A stretch of 17,872 bases of DNA from an uncultured Spirochaetia bacterium (lineage in GTDB: Bacteria; Spirochaetota; CALGPD01): positions 1-17,872 of the forward strand of contig CALGPD010000035.1 of the NCBI GenBank assembly GCA_937960625.1, written 5' to 3'. The notes under the pieces were generated by a model that was given only the letters and a program-made list of their open reading frames with translations, had not been told where the DNA came from and ran no database searches. Below are positions 1-7,419 of the stretch, one piece after another. The stretch's first letter is position 1; every line of letters begins with the position of its first letter. A program made the position numbers and the translations under genes.

Positions 1-965
1 CCGTCAAGGCCGGATGATGTTAAATTTTTATTCGCTTCAGAAATTTCATCTTTATGACTTAAAAGATTGAAATAAAAGGCAGCGTAAAAACCGTATTTAA
101 ACGTTTTGGTTAAATACAAATACCCTGTTTCAAATCCAAATCCTGAATAACTGTCGCGGTTATGTAACCGGTCAGCAGATTCATATAGATTGGTTCCAAT
201 ACAATATTTTAAAGCCCATATAAAACTATGCGTTCTTCCGAATTTTAATATAAGCGAGATATCCGCAAATAAGTACCCTACATATTGAGAATTATATCCT
301 GATTTCGCGTTGTCATCTGTTTTTGAAAAAACGTATATCTGATGGCTGAAATTTACGTTAACCGCAACACCGATATTATAATAATCTCTAAAATCCGTTG
401 CAAAAATCCAGAAACCCACGCCTGGAGAAAAATCCAAGCCAATGTTTACTCCCGATGAAAAGTTAAACCCGAGGTACATGTGTTTTCTGTCTCCAATTTT
501 TTTCCTGAACTCTTTTTTTTCTTTTGCTTTTCGTTTTTCTTCTAATTGTTTTTTTCTTTGAAGGGCCTTTTTATATTCAATTTTTGCTTTTGCTATTTTT
601 TTTTCAAAATCCGGAGTATTCAATAGCCATGTATTGAATTCTTTTGCAGCTTTTTCTAAATCATCGTGAATCTTGCTATAATTAACAATAGTGGTATTAT
701 ATTCTTTCAGAGCTTTTTTATAAAATGCTAAAGCTTTTGGAGTTGAAGTTCTAAAAAGAAATTCGCATTCGGATACAATATATTCTTTATTTTGCCATAC
801 TACTACAACTTTATTAGTAAACCTAAATCTAGATTCAACTTTAACTTTGTATTTTTCCCGTTGTTTTAGGTTTAATTTTTTATTAGCATGTGCGGCAAAC
901 AACGTGTTGGAATTTATAAGCATTAACGTTGTAATTATTAAAATAAAGTATTTAAGTCTGTACAT
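1..965 (-). CDS. Exported protein with charged helix and predicted beta-barrel end (partial, runs off left edge)
   Basis: An uninterrupted minus-strand frame runs from ATG at 963-965 to base 1, giving 321 residues and no stop. An AGGAAA-type ribosome site lies about ten bases before the ATG. Residues 1-25 form a signal peptide (MYRLKYFILII, then a hydrophobic stretch ending near NTLFA). About residues 75-160 are rich in Lys, Glu and Ala (for example KKQLEEKRKAKEKKEFRKK) and look like a long charged helix or coiled coil. From about residue 163 (MYLGFNFSSG) the pattern changes to alternating aromatic/polar strands with Gly and Asn turns, as in outer-membrane beta barrels. It lies 16 bases after 982-1563, so the two are probably co-transcribed. 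I do not recognise the family; periplasmic helix plus outer-membrane barrel is my inference from composition. The C terminus is outside the window. Confidence 0.8.
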   Translation of the reverse strand, partial: MYRLKYFILIITTLMLINSNTLFAAHANKKLNLKQREKYKVKVESRFRFTNKVVVVWQNKEYIVSECEFLFRTSTPKALAFYKKALKEYNTTIVNYSKIHDDLEKAAKEFNTWLLNTPDFEKKIAKAKIEYKKALQRKKQLEEKRKAKEKKEFRKKIGDRKHMYLGFNFSSGVNIGLDFSPGVGFWIFATDFRDYYNIGVAVNVNFSHQIYVFSKTDDNAKSGYNSQYVGYLFADISLILKFGRTHSFIWALKYCIGTNLYESADRLHNRDSYSGFGFETGYLYLTKTFKYGFYAAFYFNLLSHKDEISEANKNLTSSGLD

Positions 966-981
966 TTTATTTTTTTCCTGA

Positions 982-1563
982 TTAGCCTATGTTAAATAAA
1001 AATGATAAAACAAATCCAAATATCGGAAAATTATTATTTTTATCATTTGGCCTGATATACCAAATAAATTTTAAAGAAAAAAGATATCTTAATGATTTTG
1101 GCATGATCAATAATTCACTTGCTAAAGCAATGTAGAAATTGTTTTTATCGTTAAAATTTGTCTCAACTCCTATGCCCGCGTTTTGGCAGAAAAAAGTTCT
1201 GTTGCCCCCGGTTTTAAAGAACAACAATGCCTGCGCGCCTAACATGTTCGAGGTTATTTCATCTTTATGAAATTCTTTAAGTGAGTAATGTATATAATTC
1301 GTGTTAAAGTTAATTCCAAAACCAAAATTTTCGATATCGTGAATAAAAAATTTTTTTATTTCCAACCCGCCTTGAATTATTCCTGCTCCATGTTCATCGT
1401 TGTCACTCATCCTTGCTAAAAAGTAAGCATTTGGGCCGATGAAAAGCGGATTGTTCAAATGCTTGTTTATTTCAGTTTTTAGTTTTTCTGCTGAAAAAAG
1501 TGAACTCGTTGAGATTAATAAAATCAGAAATATTTGCGGTAATATATATTTGTTTCTATGCAT
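982..1563 (-). CDS. Small exported protein, probable outer-membrane beta barrel
   Basis: This 193-residue protein opens with a clear signal peptide (MHRNKYILPQIFLILLIS, cleavage likely near SLFSA-EK). The mature part has alternating hydrophobic and polar residues, many Phe/Tyr/Asn and regularly placed Gly (FGFGINFNTNYIHYS near residues 80-95), and it ends in a hydrophobic aromatic strand (FGFVLSFLFNIG). That suggests a small outer-membrane barrel of perhaps eight strands. The ATG at 1561-1563 is preceded by a good ribosome site (AAGGTGG, about six bases away). It is the first gene of a minus-strand pair; the next gene starts 16 bases after its stop and is also exported and barrel-like. I see no recognisable family motif, so function is unknown. 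Confidence 0.75.
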   Translation of the reverse strand: MHRNKYILPQIFLILLISTSSLFSAEKLKTEINKHLNNPLFIGPNAYFLARMSDNDEHGAGIIQGGLEIKKFFIHDIENFGFGINFNTNYIHYSLKEFHKDEITSNMLGAQALLFFKTGGNRTFFCQNAGIGVETNFNDKNNFYIALASELLIMPKSLRYLFSLKFIWYIRPNDKNNNFPIFGFVLSFLFNIG

Positions 1564-1885
1564 TTATCCACCTTATTTATTTATAATGCTTATTACAATG
1601 TATCCAGCTTATCCGTTGTTCACAGAAAAAAGTCTGAATTCAGAAAATAAATTACGATTATTGAGGAATTTTTTATATAACCATGAATAACGTGAAGAAA
1701 ATGTATCTTGTGTTAATTGTGGTTAGAAGATAAGGAAACTATTTCATGATTTAAAAATCATTTGCTCAATTCGGTTTTTTTGTTTGAATTATTTTTTTTC
1801 AAGTCCCTCTTGGTTCCTATTAAAATATCTTAATGGTAAACTTTAATAATAAATTTTCAATAAATTTTATATTTTACAAAATCGC

Positions 1886-1914
1886 TTGACACTACCGGTG
1901 TTGTATTGGATAAT
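1886..1914 (+). promoter_or_regulatory. Sigma70-type promoter of the vWA gene
   Basis: TTGACA (1886-1891, perfect -35) is followed after exactly 17 bases by GATAAT (1909-1914, five of six -10 positions). Transcription should start near 1921, giving a leader of about 29 bases with the ribosome site AGGAG near 1931. It is the strongest promoter match in the window. Confidence 0.8.
1889..1904. promoter_or_regulatory. Imperfect palindrome inside the promoter spacer, candidate operator
   Basis: The 16 bases read ACA-N2-ACCGGT-N2-TGT: 12 of 16 positions are symmetric, centred between 1896 and 1897. It overlaps the end of the -35 box and fills most of the spacer of the vWA promoter, where a bound repressor would block RNA polymerase. 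No regulator is identified; this is inference from symmetry and position. Confidence 0.35.
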
Positions 1915-1949
1915 ATTCACAAGTATTTTAGGAGAGAAGGATTAGAGTT

Positions 1950-3194
1950 ATGAGTAAGAAGCATGCTTTTATTAAATATTTATTGGTTTTAACCGTTGTT
2001 TTATTTACAGTTAACGCATTTAGCGAGAAAAAGCCTGCCAAGCCAGCCAAGGCTGCAAAGGCCCCGGCAGTTAAAGTATATAAGGATGTTATCGTTGTAA
2101 TTGATACTTCCAAGAGTATGCGCGGTGTAGGCCCTACAGCGAAAAAACTCGGTATGGGCGACCTTTCTTCAAAAGTAAAGGAAAGCGCGGCAAAGTTTGT
2201 TGATGATTTAAATACCGGTGATACATTTACTCTGGTAACTTTCAGCACACGCACTAAGTTTTACAAAACAGTAAAAATTAGTTCAGTAATAGATAAAGAT
2301 AAAATTAAGAGCAATATTAATAGTATAAAGTTTGAGGGTAATGATACATTTACGTCAAGAATGATAAGAAATGTTGAAAAAAAGGTTACTCAAATTGAGA
2401 AATCCCTTAAAAACGCAGCAAATCGTAATACTATGGTTGTAATAATGTCAGACGGGCTTGATGACCCGCCAAGCGTGGCAAGGCGTTCTAAACTTAAACT
2501 AAAAGAATATGGAAAAGCTACAAGGCCGAGCGGTTCTCCTATGTATATTTATTATTTACATTTAAGCCCCAAATCCGTAACCAAAGAGCAGCAAAAAAGA
2601 ATTGAAGTTTTGCGCGGCGGAAGAGGCGGAAGAACAACTGTGACACAGGCAGATCCTTCAGGCGGAAACCAAAAAGTTATTGAACGCGCTGTTGATAAAA
2701 CCAAAAAAAATTATAAAGATGATACAACGAAAAAAGCTGAAGCAAAGAAGGCGGACAGCGGTTTTATGGGATTTATAAAAGCGAACTGGTGGTGGTTATT
2801 GCTTGTTCTACTCGTTGTAATTGCCGGAATAGTGCTTGCAATCATGATGTTTTCAGGCGGTAAAAAGAAACCTAAACGTTATATGATTGGCCATCTTATT
2901 TACGGAGATAAAAAATCTAATCATCAGGAAAGCAATAAGCTTAATCTTGCTTCTGTTAAAAAAGGCTATATTAAAATCGGAACTACTAAAATGGATGATA
3001 TAACTTTACGCGGAATTAGTTTTCCGGGGATTTCAATTTACGGAAATAAACAGGGCGGAAAAGACGGTTTTGATATAAGTGAAGAAGACTTAAAGAAAAT
3101 AAATATCATTCAGCAGAAGAAAGACGGAGTGCTTTCATATGATGATATTTTTGAAATTGAAAGTTTTGAATTTACTATAAAATTAAAGCCTTAG
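1950..3194 (+). CDS. Membrane-anchored von Willebrand factor A domain protein
   Basis: The 414-residue protein has a signal peptide or N-terminal anchor (residues 1-26, ending VNAFS-EKK), a short Lys/Pro/Ala-rich linker, then a vWA domain from about residue 45 to 240. The MIDAS metal site is visible: DTSKS at 52-56, a threonine in NDTFTS (133-135) and the aspartate of MSDGLDD (D168). A transmembrane helix follows (280-302, starting WWWLLLV) and then a roughly 110-residue tail of unknown fold. The likely topology is a periplasmic vWA domain with a cytoplasmic tail. A vWA domain with an intact MIDAS usually binds a protein partner through a divalent metal. It starts at ATG 1950 after GGAGAGAAGG and has its own promoter. 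From memory, T. pallidum has a vWA gene (TP0750) two genes from cfpA, as here; that orthology is unverified. Confidence 0.85.
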   Translation: MSKKHAFIKYLLVLTVVLFTVNAFSEKKPAKPAKAAKAPAVKVYKDVIVVIDTSKSMRGVGPTAKKLGMGDLSSKVKESAAKFVDDLNTGDTFTLVTFSTRTKFYKTVKISSVIDKDKIKSNINSIKFEGNDTFTSRMIRNVEKKVTQIEKSLKNAANRNTMVVIMSDGLDDPPSVARRSKLKLKEYGKATRPSGSPMYIYYLHLSPKSVTKEQQKRIEVLRGGRGGRTTVTQADPSGGNQKVIERAVDKTKKNYKDDTTKKAEAKKADSGFMGFIKANWWWLLLVLLVVIAGIVLAIMMFSGGKKKPKRYMIGHLIYGDKKSNHQESNKLNLASVKKGYIKIGTTKMDDITLRGISFPGISIYGNKQGGKDGFDISEEDLKKINIIQQKKDGVLSYDDIFEIESFEFTIKLKP

Positions 3195-3287
3195 ATTACT
3201 ATATTTTTGTAATATAAACCGAAAGTTAAAATTAAATTTTTATATGCTTAAAAACCCGGTTTAGATGGCGATAATGGAAAAGGTAAA

Positions 3288-3316
3288 TTGATATTTTATT
3301 ATAAATAAAATTTAAT
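3288..3316 (+). promoter_or_regulatory. Candidate promoter giving a leaderless or near-leaderless transcript
   Basis: TTGATA (3288-3293, five of six) and TTTAAT (3311-3316, five of six) are separated by exactly 17 bases. The -10 box ends eight bases before the ATG at 3325, so the transcript would start at or just before the start codon. No Shine-Dalgarno sequence is present between them. Confidence 0.45.
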
Positions 3317-3324
3317 AGTGATGT

Positions 3325-4179
3325 ATGTATAAAGATACAACCCAGGAAAAATTACAAAGCTTTAATGAAATTGATAAAACAGGCAGAGATGATATAATAG
3401 AATTGCCTGAAAAAATTGTTACTAATGAAAGCAGCGATTTTAAATCAAATAATTTTAAACTTAATGGTCTTTTATCGCTATTGTTTTTATTATTAATATT
3501 ATTCGTTGTTTCGGCAGTATTAATAAATAACTATTTTGCAGACAAACAACAGGCTAAGGAACGGATAGCATTATCCGGTAAGCAGGTTTCAAAAAAATTT
3601 AAATCTTCCTTAAATAAAAAGGGAAAACAAGATAAATTAAAAAAGTACCGTGAAATAATAACCCGTTATAATAACGGAAGTAAAAAAGAAGAGCGTGTAG
3701 AAATCCATAAACGCGGAACGGGAATGAATGATTATGATAATTATAAGCCCGGTATCGCAATTAAGGTAAAACTCGGTGTACTTGATGTTATAAATTATAT
3801 CAATTTACTTGCGCGTTTAAACGGATTTTATAGGCTTGAGCGTTTTACTTTAGGCAAACGCGACCCTAACCTTGTTTTTGCAGGAGAGGTGTTGAAACGG
3901 CCTAACGGTCAAAAAAGTGTGGTAAAAAAGCGTGATTTTCTATGGAAATACGCGATTTTAGATTTAAAAAGGAATTATAGAACAATTTTCTTTAAAATTT
4001 TGAAATTCAAAAAAAAAATTCGTATGTTTGAAAAAAGAAAGGTTGACAATTTTAAGAAAATATCTATAATGAAGCAAGGTTTGGTGAAAGTATTAAATAG
4101 TTCTTTCATTCAAAACCAACGAGATTTAATTAAGGTATTAATAAACAGGTTAGACAGTTTACCTGTTATTTATAAATAA
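3325..4179 (+). CDS. Single-pass membrane protein of unknown function, upstream of cfpA
   Basis: I do not recognise this 284-residue protein. About 48 N-terminal residues are polar and should be cytoplasmic, a single transmembrane helix follows (about 49-67, GLLSLLFLLLILFVVSAVL), and the remainder is basic and probably periplasmic, with few cysteines and many Lys/Arg. Residues about 140-190 (PGIAIKVKLGVLDVINYINL onward) look like a small folded domain; the end is helical and Lys-rich. The ATG at 3325 is the only usable start: an in-frame TGA lies at 3319-3321. There is no ribosome site, consistent with the promoter ending at 3316. A 7-bp hairpin (AACAGGT 4144-4150, ACCTGTT 4161-4167) sits in the last codons. 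From memory the T. pallidum gene in this position (TP0749) is also uncharacterised. Confidence 0.75.
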   Translation: MYKDTTQEKLQSFNEIDKTGRDDIIELPEKIVTNESSDFKSNNFKLNGLLSLLFLLLILFVVSAVLINNYFADKQQAKERIALSGKQVSKKFKSSLNKKGKQDKLKKYREIITRYNNGSKKEERVEIHKRGTGMNDYDNYKPGIAIKVKLGVLDVINYINLLARLNGFYRLERFTLGKRDPNLVFAGEVLKRPNGQKSVVKKRDFLWKYAILDLKRNYRTIFFKILKFKKKIRMFEKRKVDNFKKISIMKQGLVKVLNSSFIQNQRDLIKVLINRLDSLPVIYK

Positions 4180-4247
4180 CAATATATTAATAAATTTTTT
4201 ATGATTTTTTGGTATATTTATACTAACATGAATTAGGAGGTCATTAA

Positions 4248-6248
4248 ATGGCTAGAGATGAATTCCCACGGGGTCCGAATTTATTCCATCCAGAAAAGCC
4301 ATCAGCGGTAGGTTCTAGGAATTCTCTTATTCAAGAGGGTCGGGATAAACATACTGAGGCGAAATTAATTATTAATGAAGAAGTCGATAAAATTCTTAAT
4401 CACGTTCAGGAAAAATTACCACCTGAAGTACTCGTGAAAATGGATGTTATGGGCACAATCAAAGACAAACTCTTTAACTATGTTAACCAGACATACACTA
4501 ACATGTATAACAGATATATGGTTACCATGGAAGATGAAATGCAGAAAAAGACTCGCGATTTCATTGATAAAGAAGAGTATAGAAGTTTAGCGCGGTATAC
4601 TCCAAGAGAAATCGCGGAACTTCTGGATAAAATCGGTGGTATGGATAAGTTTAACACCGGTGAGATTGACAAATCAATGATTAACATGTATGGTCACCTT
4701 CAAGGACACATTCAAAGAGGTATGAACGACCTTGAAAATGAAACCAATAGCTTGTTACGTCAGAAAACAGATGTAGGCGCGTTTGTGCGAGGTGAAAACG
4801 CTTATTCAATTGTTAAGTGTTCTTTCAAAGACAATAAGTTTAAGCCTAAAACAGTAACAGATGTTAAGCTTTCAATTAACATTTTATCAAGTGAGTTGAT
4901 AAGCCCGATTTTCCATTATCAAGTAACTATTGATTATTTAATCAGAGACTTAATCAGCAAACACATTCTTGATTTAATTGATAAAGAAATTGAAGTGCTT
5001 AAAGATGAACTCGTTGATGAGGGCAAACCTGAATTGTCAGATACAGAGGTTATTTTTGAGAAAATTAACCGTATAGAAAACTATACTGACGATGACTCAG
5101 AATCCGAAGATTCAAAACGCTATACTTATATGGCAAAACGTCTTATGGATAAAATCGGCGGGATTAGAAGTGAAATACCTTTTAATGAATACGATGCTCT
5201 TAATGTCCGTGAAAACATTAAAGCTATAATAGACAACGAGAACATCCGTAACCGTGGTTATAACACAGCGATTAACTCAATTACTTCTATTCTTGATACT
5301 TCAAAAATGGGTTATCAGTACATAGAAAACCTTAAAAACGCAAGAAAAGTTGTTATCAAAGAGTATGAAGATGTAATTGAAGATGCGCTTCCTGATGAGC
5401 GTTATCAAATCATTATGTCTTACTATGACCAGGAACAACTTCTTGTTGAACGAGAAGCTTATGATGTTCAGTATTCTGAGCTTTTAAAAGAACTTGATAA
5501 AATCTGGGATGTATTAATGACGATTTATCAAGAAAAGAAACCCCGTTCTAAAGGTATTGGCGATTTTGATGATCTTTACAATAAATACTATTCAAAAATA
5601 GTTAAGAATAAAAAGAAAGAATTCGTTGAATGGGAAGAAGAAGAAGCAGACAAATTATGGGATGAGATTACTTTTATTCCTCCTGAAGATTCAGAAGTTG
5701 AAAAACTCAATAGAACTTATCAGTATGAGAAATTATACGGTAAAAATAAAATTATTATTATGAGAAAGAAACTTCAAAAAATCTTCGGTCATGAAAATCC
5801 AATTATACGTGTTGTACTTGAAGAGCGTATTGATTTTCTTGAAGAAAAATTTGACGAATATAATCATAAAATTAACCCTTACCATTTACAAGGCGGTTTA
5901 CTTCTAGATATTGATATTACTTCAGTTAAGAAGAAAAAACACACCTTATACGGTATGGCAAACGTACTAAACGAATTCCTGCACGGAATATCAAAAGGTT
6001 TCCAAGATGCAGCATTTGCTTCATTTGCGCGTAGACGTTCAACTGTACGTTCTGACCTTGAAATGCATTTTGATTCAGGCGCAGGTATGGCTGATGAGGA
6101 AGACGCACCAAAAGGTTTATCAGACTATGATTTAGCAGGTGATATGGAAATAACTCAATCACCGACAGACACTACAACAACGACAATGTCTGATAACAGC
6201 GGAGATGATGGCGGTGGCGGTGGAGGCATCGACCTTCAAGAACTATAG
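4248..6248 (+). CDS. cfpA: Cytoplasmic filament protein A (CfpA)
   Basis: CfpA polymerises into the ribbon-like cytoplasmic filaments that run along the inner membrane beneath the periplasmic flagella in treponemes; loss in T. denticola is known to disturb cell division and chromosome organisation. This 666-residue protein is soluble, strongly helical and acidic, with no signal peptide or membrane helix. Its length is close to the roughly 680 residues of treponemal CfpA, and blocks such as LIINEEVDKILNHVQEKLP (about 40-58), YGHLQGHIQRGMNDLE (148-163), LLRQKTDVGAFVRGENAYS and ILDTSKMGYQYIENLKN match the family as I remember it. The C terminus is a low-complexity tail: a Thr-run, then DDGGGGGG ending IDLQEL. 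The ATG has a strong AGGAGGT site; a weak -10 (TATACT, 4219-4224) lies just upstream. A terminator follows directly. Confidence 0.88.
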   Translation: MARDEFPRGPNLFHPEKPSAVGSRNSLIQEGRDKHTEAKLIINEEVDKILNHVQEKLPPEVLVKMDVMGTIKDKLFNYVNQTYTNMYNRYMVTMEDEMQKKTRDFIDKEEYRSLARYTPREIAELLDKIGGMDKFNTGEIDKSMINMYGHLQGHIQRGMNDLENETNSLLRQKTDVGAFVRGENAYSIVKCSFKDNKFKPKTVTDVKLSINILSSELISPIFHYQVTIDYLIRDLISKHILDLIDKEIEVLKDELVDEGKPELSDTEVIFEKINRIENYTDDDSESEDSKRYTYMAKRLMDKIGGIRSEIPFNEYDALNVRENIKAIIDNENIRNRGYNTAINSITSILDTSKMGYQYIENLKNARKVVIKEYEDVIEDALPDERYQIIMSYYDQEQLLVEREAYDVQYSELLKELDKIWDVLMTIYQEKKPRSKGIGDFDDLYNKYYSKIVKNKKKEFVEWEEEEADKLWDEITFIPPEDSEVEKLNRTYQYEKLYGKNKIIIMRKKLQKIFGHENPIIRVVLEERIDFLEEKFDEYNHKINPYHLQGGLLLDIDITSVKKKKHTLYGMANVLNEFLHGISKGFQDAAFASFARRRSTVRSDLEMHFDSGAGMADEEDAPKGLSDYDLAGDMEITQSPTDTTTTTMSDNSGDDGGGGGGIDLQEL

Positions 6249-6273
6249 AAAATAGTTTACTTTGAAATAAATC

Positions 6274-6307
6274 AAAAAAGCCCGTTATTTTTAGCGGGCT
6301 TTTTTTT
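6274..6307 (+). terminator. Rho-independent terminator of cfpA
   Basis: AAAAAAGCCCG (6274-6284) pairs with CGGGCTTTTTT (6295-6305), extended inwards by T-G and TA/TA pairs to a small T-rich loop, and ends in an uninterrupted T-run. It begins 25 bases after the cfpA stop codon and separates cfpA from the next operon. Confidence 0.92.
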
Positions 6308-6344
6308 ATTGCTTTATTTATTCAAAAAAAATATTTATGTAACA

Positions 6345-6360
6345 TGTTTCACGTTAAAAT
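6345..6360. promoter_or_regulatory. parS-like 16-mer (weak candidate)
   Basis: The bases TGTTTCACGTTAAAAT match the ParB-binding parS consensus TGTTTCACGTGAAACA at 13 of 16 positions, with the first ten identical. The right half is degraded, so symmetric ParB binding is doubtful. It lies between two terminators and outside coding sequence. It could be chance, a decayed site, or part of the promoter region for the gene at 6468. Confidence 0.2.
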
Positions 6361-6399
6361 GATTATTCTTTTAGCAAATAATCATAATTTTTTTTTTTT
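6359..6399 (+). terminator. AT-rich hairpin with long T-run, possible second terminator
   Basis: A perfect 9-bp inverted repeat, ATGATTATT (6359-6367) and AATAATCAT (6377-6385), encloses a nine-base loop and is followed, after AA, by twelve consecutive T residues (6388-6399). The stem has little GC, so termination would be weak. It may back up the cfpA terminator or be a binding site upstream of the 6468 operon. Confidence 0.4.
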
Positions 6400-6467
6400 A
6401 TTAGATTTTTTTTTTACTCTACCGTATAATAAACGGAAAAATAACATAATCATAAAGGATTAGGGGT

Positions 6468-7403
6468 ATGGAGAACGATTTAACGTATTTTGGAACAAGG
6501 AGCGGCTTTAACATGGCCATCCGTCATTGCAAGAAAGTAATTGAATACAACGCAAGAGTATCTAAAAGTACTAATCTTGCTGATATTATCAATAACTCAT
6601 TGGATAATCAAGAAATTCAAAATGAACAGATTAACCCGGTTTTGGGCATGCTGATTGCGGATAAATACGGATACAATTTTAAAAGTATTAATCTTCCCTC
6701 AAGAGTTGAAGATTTTGAAAAAATTGTAGACGAGACAAGTAAATGGACAGGTATCGATATGATAGTTTCTTACTATCATCCTAAATTAAAACAATGTGTA
6801 ATAAACCCAAAAGTATTGCAGCATTGGCAAAATGTTGCTGACTTATCTAAGGATGAGATTTTAGTAGTTTATGCAAAAGTTTTAGGTTCGGATAACGATA
6901 TTCCGGAAATTTCTTCTAAAGCTATTGACGCTTTATTTGAATTGGTTAACGGTAATATACCGACAACGAATAAAGATTTTATTGCGCAAGGAGTTTCAAC
7001 ACCTAAGCCCAAACCAGAGCCTGCTGCAGCGGCGCCTAAACCCAAACCGAAACCAACCGGTGGCGGCGGTAAAAAGCGTATGTCAGGTAAAGTTTCCGTA
7101 CAGGTTTCTAATGAATTATTTCATAATGGAAACGTAGAAGCATGGAAAAATATTATAGAAAGTTATAATCATAAATATCCTAATTGCGAAGTTGTAGTTT
7201 TTTATGATAATGAAGTAATAAATAACTTAAACGCTCTTTTCAAATGGGGTAAAGTTAAAATGGGTAATGTAATTATTTATCAGGTTATTGGAAGCGATTT
7301 CAAGGATGTTTCAAAATTAAAACGTTACTTATACGAAGGCGCAAGCCACCGGTATGAAAAATTCTTAGAAAAACCGGTCAACAAAATATTAAATCTATTC
7401 TAA
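6468..7403 (+). CDS. Two-domain cytosolic protein of unknown function, operon partner of the PPDK homologue
   Basis: I do not recognise this 311-residue protein. It has no signal peptide or membrane helix. An N-terminal domain of about 175 residues (MENDLTYFGTRSGFNMA onward) is joined by a flexible Pro/Lys/Ala-rich linker at about 177-205 (KPKPEPAAAAPKPKPKP, then a Gly-rich stretch) to a C-terminal domain of about 105 residues with alternating helices and strands (CEVVVFYDNEVIN near 240-255). The ATG at 6468 has AAAGGA about eight bases upstream, and a perfect -10 (TATAAT, 6425-6430) lies further up without a clear -35. The stop is only 16 bases before the start of the PPDK homologue, so the two are co-transcribed and the proteins may act together. 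From memory T. pallidum has an uncharacterised gene between cfpA and its PPDK gene. Confidence 0.8.
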   Translation: MENDLTYFGTRSGFNMAIRHCKKVIEYNARVSKSTNLADIINNSLDNQEIQNEQINPVLGMLIADKYGYNFKSINLPSRVEDFEKIVDETSKWTGIDMIVSYYHPKLKQCVINPKVLQHWQNVADLSKDEILVVYAKVLGSDNDIPEISSKAIDALFELVNGNIPTTNKDFIAQGVSTPKPKPEPAAAAPKPKPKPTGGGGKKRMSGKVSVQVSNELFHNGNVEAWKNIIESYNHKYPNCEVVVFYDNEVINNLNALFKWGKVKMGNVIIYQVIGSDFKDVSKLKRYLYEGASHRYEKFLEKPVNKILNLF

Positions 7404-7419
7404 TGGTTAGGGGTTGAAG

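Larger units (their letters stand above)
1564..1949. other. Divergent intergenic region (386 bp)
   Basis: This region separates the minus-strand barrel-protein operon from the plus-strand vWA gene. On the plus strand it contains a near-consensus promoter at 1886-1914. A short palindrome, ATGATTT-AA-AAATCAT, lies at 1746-1761; it has no T-run long enough to call it a terminator. No convincing -35/-10 pair was found by eye for the minus-strand operon. I see no RNA gene, and the open frame on the plus strand from 1439 to 1690 lacks a ribosome site and overlaps the real gene on the other strand. Confidence 0.6.

Noticed and set aside
1439..1690. 83-codon plus-strand open frame
   Set aside because: It overlaps the signal-peptide end of the minus-strand barrel protein and its upstream region, with no ribosome site or promoter.
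1746..1761. ATGATTT-AA-AAATCAT palindrome as a terminator
   Set aside because: Two-base loop, AT-only stem and no T-run; no gene ends nearby on either strand.
4144..4167. Hairpin AACAGGT/ACCTGTT as a terminator
   Set aside because: It lies inside the coding end of the 3325 gene and is not followed by a T-run; kept only as a remark there.
7414..7419. TTG start six bases before the chosen PPDK start
   Set aside because: The AGGGG ribosome site ends at 7413, directly against this TTG, but is correctly spaced for ATG 7420.
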